DNA of 64,000 nucleotides from Limnohabitans lacus (GTDB lineage Bacteria; Pseudomonadota; Gammaproteobacteria; Burkholderiales; Burkholderiaceae_C). Each line of letters opens with the position of its first letter. The first letter of the stretch is position 1. The notes beneath the pieces are model-generated. The model searched no databases. It was not told the DNA's origin and worked only from the letters and a program-made list of their open reading frames with translations. The DNA is taken from NCBI RefSeq assembly GCF_030053395.1, contig NZ_JASGBH010000002.1:158625-222624 (forward strand), read 5' to 3'. Shown one piece after another: positions 44,885 to 53,769 of this stretch. A program made the translations under genes and the position numbers.

Positions 44885-45319
44885 GTGCAGCGTCTAAAAA
44901 CACGCCCACAATTTCAGGCCACCCTGGCTGGTGGCACCGTCTCGCGCACGGCGCATTTTGCTTTGCACCGCTTGAGCTTGACAGCACCGACACCCCCTTT
45001 GGCACAAGCCGATTCAATCGGGCCTGCACCTTCACCGGAGCAGGCCCTTTTTGACTTGCCTGATGTCTGGATGGGGGCCATGGTGCCCAAGCGCTGGGCG
45101 CGCCGAGCCGTCACGCGCAACACCATCAAGCGCCAGATCTACACCGTGAGCCAAGCTTTTGCAGCCCGTTTGCCCCTGGCCGCCCATGTGGTGCGGCTGC
45201 GCACGGGTTTTGACCGCAAACAATTCATCAGCGCGACATCTGACCACCTCAAACTGGCGGTTCGGCTGGAGCTGGAGCAATTGTTTGAACGAGCCAGCCG
45301 CCCGGAGGTGGTGGCATGA
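44885..45319 (+). CDS. rnpA: Ribonuclease P protein component
   Basis: This 144-residue basic protein binds the RNase P RNA, which matures the 5' end of tRNAs. The RNP motif is seen in RRAVTRNTIKRQIY (about residues 73-86). Compared with the shorter enteric protein it has a Pro/Ala-rich insert of about 25 residues (LTAPTPPLAQADSIGPAPSPEQALFDLP), common in Burkholderiales. The start codon is GTG at 44885. It overlaps yidD by 4 bases. Confidence 0.93.
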   Translation: MQRLKTRPQFQATLAGGTVSRTAHFALHRLSLTAPTPPLAQADSIGPAPSPEQALFDLPDVWMGAMVPKRWARRAVTRNTIKRQIYTVSQAFAARLPLAAHVVRLRTGFDRKQFISATSDHLKLAVRLELEQLFERASRPEVVA

Positions 45320-45588
45320 TTCGGCAGTTGCTCATGGGTGTGGTTCGCGGCTACCGCCTGTTCCTGAGCCCTTGGCTCGGGTCGGCTTGCCGCTTTGAGC
45401 CCACCTGCTCGGTGTATGCCTTGCAAGCGCTGGAGCGCCATGGCGCCGCCGCTGGCAGTTACATGACCGTTCACCGCCTGATGCGTTGCCACCCTTGGTG
45501 CGCTGGTGGCAGCGACCCCATTCCCGAACAGGCGCCTCGCTTGTTCACGGCTTTGTTTTCCCCTACTTCGTCAAAGAAGACCTCATGA
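45316..45588 (+). CDS. yidD: Membrane protein insertion efficiency factor YidD
   Basis: This 90-residue protein has the YidD signature: GVVRGYRLFLSPWLGSACRFEPTCSVYALQALERHGAAAGSYMTVHRLMRCHPWCAGGSDP with its conserved cysteines. It aids membrane protein insertion with YidC. It overlaps rnpA before it and yidC after it, each as ATGA, so the three genes are translationally coupled. Confidence 0.95.
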   Translation: MIRQLLMGVVRGYRLFLSPWLGSACRFEPTCSVYALQALERHGAAAGSYMTVHRLMRCHPWCAGGSDPIPEQAPRLFTALFSPTSSKKTS

Positions 45589-47270
45589 ACGATATCCGTC
45601 GCACCATCCTCTGGGTGATTTTTGGCTTCTCCATGGTCCTGCTGTGGGACGCGTGGCAGGTCCATAACGGCCAAAAAGCCACTTTCTTCCCCAAGCCCGC
45701 GGCAAGCCCTGTCGCTGCAGCCCCCGCCAGCACGGCCAGTGGCGTGCCGACCGCATCGGCCCCCGTGGCGACCGCTGCCGCTGCAGCCACTCCTGGCCAA
45801 GTGCCTGCAGGCGCAGCCGCCGCCAGTGCCAGCGAGCAAATCGAGGTCAGCACCGACGTGCTCAAGCTGCGCTTTGACACCGAAGGCGGCACGCTCACAC
45901 GCGCCGAGTTCACCCAGCACAAGGACATGGTCGATTCGAAATTGCCCTTTGTTTTGCTGGACCAAAGCCCTGTTCGCGTCTACACCGCTCAAACCGGCCT
46001 GATCGGCGGCAACTTCCCGACGCACAAGAGCGCCATGCGCTTTGCGGGTGAGAAAAGCCTGAAAGATGGCCAGAACGAAGTGACCGTGCGCTTCGAGTCC
46101 GACGTGCAAAACGGCGTGAAGCTGGTCAAGACCTACAGCCTGCAGCGCGGCAGCTATGCCATCGGCGTCAAGCACGAAGTGATCAACACCGGCACGGCCG
46201 CTGTGTCGCCTCAGCTTTACCTGCAATTGGTGCGTGACGGCAACAAGCCTGCTGGCGAGTCTTCGTTCTACTCGACCTTCACAGGCCCGGCCATTTACAC
46301 CGATGCCAAGAAGTACAACAAGGTCGAGTTCAGCGACATCGAAAAGAACAAGGCCGAGATCGACAAGACCTCGCCCAACGGCTACGTGGCCATGGTGCAG
46401 CATTACTTCGCTTCGGCCTGGTTGCTCGGTGATGGCATCAACCGCGAAAACTTCGTGCGCAAGGTGGACAACAACCTGTACGCCGTCGGCATGATCACGC
46501 CTGTGGCCGATGTGGCCCCCGGTCAGTCCAAAACCGTGAGCTCGCAACTGTTTGTGGGTCCTCAAGAAGAAAAAGTCCTCGAAGCTTTGGCGCCTGGGCT
46601 GGACCTCTTGAAGGATTACGGCTGGTTGGCCATGTTGTCCAAGCCTTTGTACTGGCTGCTGGACAAGCTGTTTGGCATCCTCCAAAACTGGGGCTGGTCG
46701 ATTGTGGCCTTGGTGCTGCTGCTCAAGATTGCTTTTTATTGGCTCAACGCCAAGGCCTACTCCAGCATGGCCAAGATGAAAGCCATCAACCCCAAGATCA
46801 TGGAAATGCGCGAACGCCTCAAAGGCGATCCGCAAAAAATGCAACAAGAGATGATGCGCATCTACCGCGAGGAAAAGGTCAACCCCATGGGTGGCTGCTT
46901 CCCGATCATGATCCAGATCCCGGTGTTCATCGCTTTGTACTGGGTGCTCTTGTCCACCGTCGAGATGCGCAATGCACCTTGGACGCTCTGGATCCACGAC
47001 TTGTCGGCACCCGATCCCTTCTTCATCTTGCCTTTGGTGATGACGTTGACCACCTTGCTGCAAACAGCGCTCAACCCCGCGCCACCAGACCCCATGCAAG
47101 CGAAAATGATGTGGATCATGCCGCTGGTGTTCAGCGTGATGTTCTTCTTCTTCCCGTCCGGTCTGGTGCTGTACTGGATCACCAACAACGTGCTTTCGAT
47201 TGCACAGCAGTGGATCATCAACACCCGCATGGGCGTGCCACCGCAGTTCAATCTGCCCAAGTTCAAGTAA
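45585..47270 (+). CDS. yidC: Membrane protein insertase YidC
   Basis: This 561-residue insertase places proteins in the inner membrane, alone or with SecYEG. It has an N-terminal membrane anchor (TILWVIFGFSMVLLW), an Ala/Pro-rich linker, a large periplasmic domain (about 90-330) and five C-terminal membrane segments. The latter include the AYSSMAKMKAINPKIMEMRERLKGDPQKMQQEMM cytoplasmic loop near 387 and GGCFPIMIQIPVFIALYWVLLSTVEMR near 430. The ATG at 45585 overlaps the yidD stop. A terminator follows before mnmE. Confidence 0.97.
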   Translation: MNDIRRTILWVIFGFSMVLLWDAWQVHNGQKATFFPKPAASPVAAAPASTASGVPTASAPVATAAAAATPGQVPAGAAAASASEQIEVSTDVLKLRFDTEGGTLTRAEFTQHKDMVDSKLPFVLLDQSPVRVYTAQTGLIGGNFPTHKSAMRFAGEKSLKDGQNEVTVRFESDVQNGVKLVKTYSLQRGSYAIGVKHEVINTGTAAVSPQLYLQLVRDGNKPAGESSFYSTFTGPAIYTDAKKYNKVEFSDIEKNKAEIDKTSPNGYVAMVQHYFASAWLLGDGINRENFVRKVDNNLYAVGMITPVADVAPGQSKTVSSQLFVGPQEEKVLEALAPGLDLLKDYGWLAMLSKPLYWLLDKLFGILQNWGWSIVALVLLLKIAFYWLNAKAYSSMAKMKAINPKIMEMRERLKGDPQKMQQEMMRIYREEKVNPMGGCFPIMIQIPVFIALYWVLLSTVEMRNAPWTLWIHDLSAPDPFFILPLVMTLTTLLQTALNPAPPDPMQAKMMWIMPLVFSVMFFFFPSGLVLYWITNNVLSIAQQWIINTRMGVPPQFNLPKFK

Positions 47271-47288
47271 GCAGCGTATATGCTGATG

Positions 47289-47311
47289 GGGCCGCGCAAG
47301 CGGCCCTTTTT
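47289..47311 (+). terminator. Intrinsic terminator after yidC
   Basis: GGGCCGC and GCGGCCC arms close on a GCAA loop and are followed by TTTTTG. It lies between yidC and mnmE. Confidence 0.85.
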
Positions 47312-47326
47312 GTTTGAGGAACCGCC

Positions 47327-48739
47327 ATGCTTGCCCGCCATCAAGAACCCATCGTCGCCATTGCCACCGCCCCCGGCAGAGGGGCCGTGGGCATCGTGCG
47401 CGTGTCGGGCCGCAACTTGTCCTCCCTCATTCAGGCCCTGTGCGGGCGCAGCCTCAAACCCCGCGAAGCCACCTACCTGCCCTTTGCCGATGCCGATGGC
47501 AGCCCGATCGACCATGGCCTGGCGCTGCACTTTGTGGCGCCGCACTCCTTCACCGGCGAAGACGTGCTGGAGCTGCAGGCCCATGGTGGGCCGGTGGTGT
47601 TGCAGCTCTTGGTGGCGCGTTGCCTGCAAGCCGCGGCCGAAACCGACCCGGCCACCGGCCAGCCACGCCTGACCAGTTTGCGCGTGGCGCAACCCGGTGA
47701 GTTTTCCGAGCGGGCCTTTTTGAACGACAAGATCGACTTGGCCCAGGCCGAGGCCATTGCCGACCTGATCGACGCCAGCACCGAAGCCGCAGCCCGCAGC
47801 GCCAGCCGATCCTTGGCGGGCGACTTTTCCAAAGAGATCCACCAGCTGCGCGATGCGCTGATCCACCTGCGCATGCTGGTGGAGGCCACGCTGGACTTTC
47901 CGGAAGAAGAAATCGACTTCTTGCAAAAGGCCGATGCACAGGGACAATTGACGCGATTGCAAGCCGCTTTGGAAACCGTGCTGGGCCGCGCCAAACAAGG
48001 TGCGCTGCTGCGCGAGGGCATCAAGGTGGTGATCGCGGGCCAGCCCAATGCGGGCAAGAGTTCGCTGCTCAACGCCTTGGCGGGGGCTGAACTGGCCATC
48101 GTCACACCCATTGCCGGCACCACCCGCGATGTGGTGCAGCAAACCATTCAGATCGAAGGCGTGCCGCTGCATGTGATCGACACCGCCGGCTTGCGCGAAG
48201 GCGAGGGCGTGGACGAGGTCGAGCAAATCGGCATTGCCCGCGCCTGGGGACAGATTGAAAACGCCGATGCGGTGCTGTTCTTGCACGACCTGACCCGTGT
48301 GGGCCAGGCCGACTATGACCGCGCCGATGCCGACATCGCCACCGGCCTGCAAAGCCGCTTGCCTGCGGGTGTGGCGGTGATCGATGTGTGGAACAAGGCC
48401 GATGCCGCCAGCGCCTTGAGCGATCGCTCGGGCCTGACCCTGTCGGCCCGCACTGGCGAAGGCCTGCAGGCGCTGCGCCAGCAACTGCTGCAACAAGCGG
48501 GCTGGCAACAAGCCAGCGAAGGCCTGTTCATTGCGCGCGAACGCCATGTGCAGGCCCTGCACCGGGTGCGAGAGCACTTGGAGATCGCCGATGCCCACTT
48601 GGCCGCACAGGCACAAAACCTGGACCTGCTGGCCGAAGAGCTGCGCTTGGGCCAAAACGCTCTGAACGAGATCACCGGCGAGTTCAGCGCCGACGATTTG
48701 CTGGGTGTGATCTTTTCGAGTTTTTGCATCGGCAAATAA
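47327..48739 (+). CDS. mnmE: tRNA modification GTPase MnmE
   Basis: This 470-residue GTPase, with MnmG, modifies uridine 34 in tRNA wobble positions. It starts [28 protein letters not shown], binds folate through its N-terminal domain, and has a G domain with G1 [14 protein letters not shown] near 234, the [11 protein letters not shown] switch near 260, DTAGLRE near 285 and NKAD near 356. It ends FCIGK, with the conserved C-terminal Cys. It follows yidC in the usual order. Confidence 0.97.
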   Translation: MLARHQEPIVAIATAPGRGAVGIVRVSGRNLSSLIQALCGRSLKPREATYLPFADADGSPIDHGLALHFVAPHSFTGEDVLELQAHGGPVVLQLLVARCLQAAAETDPATGQPRLTSLRVAQPGEFSERAFLNDKIDLAQAEAIADLIDASTEAAARSASRSLAGDFSKEIHQLRDALIHLRMLVEATLDFPEEEIDFLQKADAQGQLTRLQAALETVLGRAKQGALLREGIKVVIAGQPNAGKSSLLNALAGAELAIVTPIAGTTRDVVQQTIQIEGVPLHVIDTAGLREGEGVDEVEQIGIARAWGQIENADAVLFLHDLTRVGQADYDRADADIATGLQSRLPAGVAVIDVWNKADAASALSDRSGLTLSARTGEGLQALRQQLLQQAGWQQASEGLFIARERHVQALHRVREHLEIADAHLAAQAQNLDLLAEELRLGQNALNEITGEFSADDLLGVIFSSFCIGK

Positions 48740-48877
48740 GCCCGTTCCTGCGCTTGCCCCGCTTATCGCGCAAGGCCCGCAAGCACCTCACTTCATCAAA
48801 AACGCTGACCCCAATGCCAATGCATCAGGGTTTGCGTGAATGCGCACCATTTCTTTTTTATGCACAATTTTCAAATC

Positions 48878-49567
48878 ATGCAAAATTCAGCATCCAACGC
48901 CACTTTGTCAGAACAAGCCTTTCAGGTCTTGCGCGGCGATGTTTTGTCGGGTCGCCATGCGCCAGAAAGCAAGCTCAAGGTGGATGCTTTGCAGCAGATG
49001 TATGGTTTTTCCAGCAGCCCGCTGCGCGAGGCCCTCAACCGCCTGGTGCAAGAAGGCCTGGTCAAAGCGGACGAACGCCGAGGCTTTCGGGTCACGCCCA
49101 TCTCGCCAACAGATCTGGCCGACATCACCAAAATGCGTTTGATGCTGGACATCCCGGCCTTGCAAGAATCCATCGCTGCGGGCGATGACGCTTGGGAAGC
49201 TCAGATCGTGGCCGCCTTCCACCGCCTCGAAAAGATCGAGTCCCGTCTGCCCCAGGGCCCCGTGGTGCTGGACGCCGAATGGAGCCAGCGCCACCGCGAC
49301 TTTCACATGGCCATGATTGCGGCTTGCCCTTCGGAGCGTCAACTGCTCTGGAGCATGAGCCTGTTCGACCAGGCCGAGCGCTACCGTCACTTTGCGGCGC
49401 GCCACCGCACCGTCTCGAAAAAGAAAGACGAAGAACACCGCACCTTGATGAAAGCGGTGCTCCGGCGTGACGGCGCGACCGCCACCGCCATGTTGTCCGA
49501 GCACATCTGCAGCACACAGACCAATGTGATGGCGGCCTTCGCTTTGCAAGAAAAGCAGCGCCGCTGA
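48878..49567 (+). CDS. GntR/FadR-type transcriptional regulator (FCD)
   Basis: This regulator of about 229 residues has an N-terminal winged helix (LSEQAFQVLRGDVLSG...LQQMYGFSSSPLREALNRLVQEGLVK) and a C-terminal FCD ligand domain with the AEWSQRHRDFHMAMIAAC, RHFAARHRTVSKKKDEEHRTLMKAVLRRD and SEHICST histidine-bearing segments. FCD regulators usually sense an organic acid and control the adjacent operon, here the VOC-FAH-oxidoreductase cluster. The start is uncertain: ATGs at 48860 and 48878 and a GTG at 48836 are possible and none has a clear ribosome binding site. Confidence 0.88.
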   Translation: MQNSASNATLSEQAFQVLRGDVLSGRHAPESKLKVDALQQMYGFSSSPLREALNRLVQEGLVKADERRGFRVTPISPTDLADITKMRLMLDIPALQESIAAGDDAWEAQIVAAFHRLEKIESRLPQGPVVLDAEWSQRHRDFHMAMIAACPSERQLLWSMSLFDQAERYRHFAARHRTVSKKKDEEHRTLMKAVLRRDGATATAMLSEHICSTQTNVMAAFALQEKQRR

Positions 49568-49598
49568 TCTGCACAAAAACCAATCCCAGGAGACCCCC

Positions 49599-50138
49599 AT
49601 GCTGAAAGTCAGTCAACCCACGCCCTCGCATTTCGGCATCTACGTGACCGATGTCGAGAAGATGGTGCACTTCTACAAAACCGTTTTCGGTCTGGTCGAG
49701 ACCGACCGGGGTGTGGGCAAGACCTTCAAGGCGCCCTTGGTGTTTCTGAGCTCCAGCCCGCACCAGCACCATCAACTGGTGATCGCGGGTGGCCGCCCCG
49801 CCGAGGCGACTTTCAGCACGGTGATGCAGCTGTCGTTTGCGGTGCCCTCCATCCAGTCTTTGCGCGACTTGAAAGACCAAGCCGTGGCCCTGGGTGCCAG
49901 CAAAGTGCTGCCCTTGAACCACGGCAATGCCTTGTCGGTGTATTTCGCCGACCCGGAGGGCAACACGATCGAGATCTACATCGACATGCCTTTCTACATT
50001 TCGCAGCCGCACGGCGATCCACTCGACTTGAGCCAAGACGACGAGACCATCTTGCGCGAGACCGAAGCCATCTGCAGACAAGATCCGAGCTTCATGCCGA
50101 TCGAACAATGGCAAGCGAAATTCGCCAACGCTCACTGA
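49599..50138 (+). CDS. VOC family protein (glyoxalase/extradiol dioxygenase type)
   Basis: This 179-residue protein has two VOC modules (HFGIYVTDVEKMVHFYKTVFGL at about 11-32 and VYFADPEGNTIEIYIDMPF near 114-132). The metal ligands His11-like, His near 57 and Glu near 126 fit glyoxalase or extradiol dioxygenase relatives. It has a ring-cleavage or isomerase role in the catabolic pathway, not determined. The ATG at 49599 follows CCCAGGAGAC. It is first in the operon after the GntR regulator and 25 bases before the FAH-family gene. Confidence 0.8.
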   Translation: MLKVSQPTPSHFGIYVTDVEKMVHFYKTVFGLVETDRGVGKTFKAPLVFLSSSPHQHHQLVIAGGRPAEATFSTVMQLSFAVPSIQSLRDLKDQAVALGASKVLPLNHGNALSVYFADPEGNTIEIYIDMPFYISQPHGDPLDLSQDDETILRETEAICRQDPSFMPIEQWQAKFANAH

Positions 50139-50163
50139 ACTCTTCACCCATCAAGGAACACCC

Positions 50164-51030
50164 ATGAAATTGCTTTCTTTCATCCACCAAGGCCGTGAAA
50201 CCTGGGGCGCACTCGTCGGCGCAGACGCCATCGTTGACCTGGGCAAAGCGCTGCCGCAATACGCCACGCTGACGGACTACATCGCTTCGGGCGCCTACCT
50301 GAACGCCCAGCAGGATGTGGCCCATAAAACCGCCGATGTGAAACTGGCCGACATCACCTTCTTGCCGGTGATTCCCAAGCCCGAAAAAATCGTCTGCGCC
50401 GTGCGCAACTACATGGACCACCACCAAGAAGTGCTGGCCGCCGGCATGCACCGCGAGCTGTCTGAAGAGCCGCCCATCTTCTTGCGGGTGTGGCGCTCGC
50501 AAGTGGCGCACGGCCAGCCCATCATTTGCCCCAAAGTGTCGGGCTCGCTCGACTGGGAAGGCGAGTTGGCCGTGATCATCGGCAAGGAAGGCCGCAACAT
50601 CGCCGAGGCCGATGCTTTTGACCACGTGGCGGGCTACTCCTGCTACAACGACGGCAGCATCCGCGAGTGGCAATTCCACGCCAAGCAAATTGCCTCGGGC
50701 AAGAACTTTGAATCCACCGGCGGCTTTGGCCCCTGGATGGTCACCGCCGACGAAATCGCCCCCAACCAGCAGCTCAAGCTGGTCACGCGCCTGAACGGCG
50801 AAGTGGTGCAGTCGAGTCACACCGGCCACATGATCTTCTCGATCGCCAAGCTCATCAGCTACGCCTCCACCATCTTCACGCTGGTGCCCGGCGACGTGAT
50901 CGCCACCGGCACGCCAGCGGGTGTGGGCTGGAGCCGCAAGCCGGCCTGGTTCATGAAGCCCGGCGATGTGTGCGAGGTCGAGATCGAGGGCATCGGCACC
51001 TTGGTCAACCCGATCGCAGCCCAAGCCTGA
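50164..51030 (+). CDS. Fumarylacetoacetate hydrolase family enzyme
   Basis: This 288-residue FAH-family enzyme shows the metal-binding core: PPIFLRVWRSQVAHGQP and SLDWEGELAVIIGK near residues 129-143 with Glu-x-Glu-like acidic ligands. GYSCYNDGSIREWQ is near 158 and the later KTFESTGGFGPWMVTADEI-type segment (NFESTGGFGPWMVT) near 181. Members split or decarboxylate beta-dicarbonyl acids in aromatic acid pathways. The position after a VOC gene fits a meta- or gentisate-like route; the substrate is not assigned. Confidence 0.88.
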   Translation: MKLLSFIHQGRETWGALVGADAIVDLGKALPQYATLTDYIASGAYLNAQQDVAHKTADVKLADITFLPVIPKPEKIVCAVRNYMDHHQEVLAAGMHRELSEEPPIFLRVWRSQVAHGQPIICPKVSGSLDWEGELAVIIGKEGRNIAEADAFDHVAGYSCYNDGSIREWQFHAKQIASGKNFESTGGFGPWMVTADEIAPNQQLKLVTRLNGEVVQSSHTGHMIFSIAKLISYASTIFTLVPGDVIATGTPAGVGWSRKPAWFMKPGDVCEVEIEGIGTLVNPIAAQA

Positions 51031-51032
51031 AC

Positions 51033-52028
51033 ATGAAAGCCATCCAAGTCCAGGTGCCCGGCGGGCCCGAGCGCTTGCTGTGGGTGGATCTGCCCGATCC
51101 GCTGCCTGGCCCTGGACAGGTGCGCGTGAAGGCCCAAGCGATTGGCGTGGGCCGCCCGGATGTGTTGATCCGCCAAGGCACCTACAAATGGATGCCGCCA
51201 CTGCCCGCCATTCCCGGCGCGGAATTGGCCGGTGTGGTCGATGCCATTGGCGAAGGGGTGACGCAGTGGCACATCGGCGATCGCGTGTTGGTGAGCGCCC
51301 GTGAGCTGGCGCAGCGCGGCGGCTGTTATGCCGAGGCCATCGTGGTGCCGCAAGACGCACCTTACCGCTTGCCCTCCAGTGTGGCCTTTGAAGATGCCGT
51401 CAGCCTGCCCAACTTGCAACTGGCTTTGGCCCTCTTGCGTGTGGCCGGGCCCATGCACCGTGCACAACCGCAGGTGCTGATCACCGGCGCCTCGGGTGGC
51501 GTGGCGGGCATGTTGTGTCAGGCCGCGAAAAGCCGGGGCTACAAAACCATCGGCACCAGCCGAACCCCGGGCAAATGCCAAGACGCCCTGCAGCACGGTT
51601 TTGACCATGTGGTGTGCACCGAGCAAGGCGAGCTGAAAGCGCAGGTTCAAGCGATCACACAAGGCCGTGGCTTGGATGTGGTGTTCGACCACCTGGGTGG
51701 GCAAAGCCTGATCGATGGTTTGCACGGCCTGGCGCCGCTGGGCACGCTGGTGTCCTACAACATTGTTCAGGGCCTGCCCACACAAGATGTGTTTCAGGTG
51801 CTGCGCCATTTCTTGGGCAAGAGCCTGGCTGTGCGCTGCTTTTCAATGCACACCTTTGACGAAGACCCCGAGGCCAGACGCGCATTGATGCAAGAGGCCA
51901 TGGACTTGATGGCCAACGCGCAAGTGAAGGCCCCCGAACACCGGATTTTCAAACTCAGCGAGGTTCGCCAAACGCACGAGTTGCTCGATCAGGGCATGGT
52001 CAGCGGCAAGCTGGTCATGCAGCCATGA
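51033..52028 (+). CDS. Quinone oxidoreductase / medium-chain dehydrogenase
   Basis: This 331-residue member of the medium-chain dehydrogenase/reductase group has a GroES-like N-terminal domain (PGPGQVRVKAQAIGVGRPDVLIRQGTYK near residue 25) and an NAD(P)-binding ITGASGGVAGMLCQAAKSRGYKTIGTSR motif near 150. No zinc-ligand cysteine pattern is evident, so it is of the zinc-independent quinone oxidoreductase type. It starts 2 bases after the FAH gene stop. It may reduce an enone or quinone intermediate. Confidence 0.85.
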   Translation: MKAIQVQVPGGPERLLWVDLPDPLPGPGQVRVKAQAIGVGRPDVLIRQGTYKWMPPLPAIPGAELAGVVDAIGEGVTQWHIGDRVLVSARELAQRGGCYAEAIVVPQDAPYRLPSSVAFEDAVSLPNLQLALALLRVAGPMHRAQPQVLITGASGGVAGMLCQAAKSRGYKTIGTSRTPGKCQDALQHGFDHVVCTEQGELKAQVQAITQGRGLDVVFDHLGGQSLIDGLHGLAPLGTLVSYNIVQGLPTQDVFQVLRHFLGKSLAVRCFSMHTFDEDPEARRALMQEAMDLMANAQVKAPEHRIFKLSEVRQTHELLDQGMVSGKLVMQP

Positions 52029-52087
52029 AGTTCCCCCCTGCAAGCGTCCGCAGAGAAGCTGCAGGGTTTATCCATCAGGAGACAAAA

Positions 52088-53056
52088 ATGATTCGCAGAC
52101 AATTACTCATCGCACTGAGCGCCACATCGCTGGCCATGCCCATGGCTGTTCTGGCCCAAACCTATCCAGAGCGTCCCATCAAAATTCTTCAGGGCTTTGC
52201 ACCCGGCGGCAATGCGGACGCCATTGCACGGTCCGTGAGCCAGGAAATGAGCAAGGGCTTGGGACAATCCATGGTGGTCGAGGCACAGGCCGGTGCCGGG
52301 GGCACCATTGCAGCCACCACCGTGTCCAAGGCCAGACCCGATGGCTACACGCTGCTCTTGGCCACGGGCGGTCATGCGGTTGCTGGGGCCCTGTACAACA
52401 ACTTGGCCTACCGCACAGTGCAAGACTTTGAGATGGTCAGCACCATCACGTATTTCCCATTTCTGGTGGTGGTGCCTGCGAACAGCAAGTATGCCAATTT
52501 GACGGCTTTGTTGGCCGCCGCCAAAGCCAACCCCACAGAAATCAGTTACGGCACGGCGGGCATTGGCTCGACCCATCACCTGGCCGGTGAACTGTTGGCC
52601 AGCATGTCCAAAACCCAATTGCTGCATGTCCCCTTCAGGGGTGACTCGGCATCGCTGACGGCATTGCTCAGTGGCGAAATCCCCATGATCATTGCACCAC
52701 CCACCGCGGTGATGGCCAACATCAAAGGCGGCAAGCTGCGGGCCATTGCCACCACGGGCCCCCAAAGGTGGCAAGGCCTGCCGGATGTGCCCACGGTCAC
52801 TGAACAGGGCGTGACCGGCTACGACGTGCAGTCCTGGGCTGGCTTGATGGCGCCTGCGAGCACGCCCCGTGCCGTGATCGACCGCCTGAATGCCGAACTG
52901 CAAAAAGCGATCGTGGTGCCCGCGGTCAAATCGCGTCTGGAAGACATGGGTGGCGAAGTGCGTGGCAGCACCCCCGAGGAGATGCGCTCCTTGGTGGCAA
53001 GTCAAACCCAGAAATGGATCCAGGTCGTCAACGACGCCAAAATTCCCAAACAATAA
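52088..53056 (+). CDS. Bug-type tripartite tricarboxylate receptor
   Basis: This 322-residue periplasmic binding protein of the Bug/TctC family, abundant in Burkholderiales, has a signal peptide MIRRQLLIALSATSLAMPMAVLA with cleavage after AQT or AQ. The family start YPERPIKILQGFAPGGNADAIAR follows. Binding features are GAGGTIAA, FRGDSASLTALLSGEIPMI and WAGLMAPASTPRAVIDRLN. Bug proteins bind small carboxylic acids for uptake; no tctA/tctB partner lies here. The ATG at 52088 follows AGGAGACAAAA. Confidence 0.92.
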   Translation: MIRRQLLIALSATSLAMPMAVLAQTYPERPIKILQGFAPGGNADAIARSVSQEMSKGLGQSMVVEAQAGAGGTIAATTVSKARPDGYTLLLATGGHAVAGALYNNLAYRTVQDFEMVSTITYFPFLVVVPANSKYANLTALLAAAKANPTEISYGTAGIGSTHHLAGELLASMSKTQLLHVPFRGDSASLTALLSGEIPMIIAPPTAVMANIKGGKLRAIATTGPQRWQGLPDVPTVTEQGVTGYDVQSWAGLMAPASTPRAVIDRLNAELQKAIVVPAVKSRLEDMGGEVRGSTPEEMRSLVASQTQKWIQVVNDAKIPKQ

Positions 53057-53080
53057 AGCCCACTGAAACAAGGACCTCTG

Positions 53081-53659
53081 ATGTCATTGATTGAAATTCG
53101 CAAACGCAGCCTGACGATCGAAACCATCTACCACGATGGCGGTCCGGTCACGGACACGCCGCTGAAACTGGCCGCCGCGTGCGCGGTGATCAAGAACCCT
53201 TATGCCGGGCGCTACGAGCCTGACCTGATGCCCTTCATGGCGGAACTGCGGTCGCTTGGCACCGTGCTGGCGCAAGAGCTGGTGGACACGCTGGGCAAAG
53301 ACAACATCGAGGTGTACAGCAAAGCGGCCATCGTGGGCGTGAACGGCGAGATGGAGCACGGCGCGGTGTGGCACGAAGCGGGCGGCTGGGCCATGCGCAC
53401 CTTGCTGGGGGATCCCAAAGCCATCGTGCCTGCAGCCAAAGCCGTGGCCAGTGCCGGTTACCGCTTGATGGTGCCGCTGCATTACATCCATGCGGCCTAT
53501 GTGCGCAGCCATTTCAACAGCATGGAAGTGGGCATTCAAGATGCGCCACGCCCCAACGAAATTTTGTTCGCCTTGGTGATGGGCACAGGGGGCCGTGTGC
53601 ACTCGCGCTTGGGTGGCTTGACCAAAGACAAAGTCTCGGTGCACGACGGCCAACGCTAA
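53081..53659 (+). CDS. AA_synth / DUF1185 family protein
   Basis: This 192-residue protein belongs to the 'amino acid synthesis' family (DUF1185, PF06684), a group often beside catabolic operons and of unclear chemistry. It reads IETIYHDGGPVTDTPLKLAAACAVIKNPYAGRY near residue 13, VYSKAAIVGVNGEMEHGAVWHEAGGWAMR near 78 and the AAYVRSHFNSMEVGIQDAPRPNEILFALVM segment. It starts 24 bases after the Bug gene and ends before a 110-base gap. Its role with FAH and Bug genes is inferred from position only. Confidence 0.85.
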   Translation: MSLIEIRKRSLTIETIYHDGGPVTDTPLKLAAACAVIKNPYAGRYEPDLMPFMAELRSLGTVLAQELVDTLGKDNIEVYSKAAIVGVNGEMEHGAVWHEAGGWAMRTLLGDPKAIVPAAKAVASAGYRLMVPLHYIHAAYVRSHFNSMEVGIQDAPRPNEILFALVMGTGGRVHSRLGGLTKDKVSVHDGQR

Positions 53660-53769
53660 AGCGCCGTCGCCGGGCCAAGCGCCTGGCCGCACGCACTGGT
53701 CACGTCAGTGACTGATTGGGCAAAGGTTTCATCTCAAGATGATTCCTTTGCCTTTTTGCATTGCCCACC

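Noticed and set aside
45471..47099. A minus-strand open frame opposite yidD/yidC
   Set aside because: Low-complexity, no family resemblance, and opposite to conserved genes.
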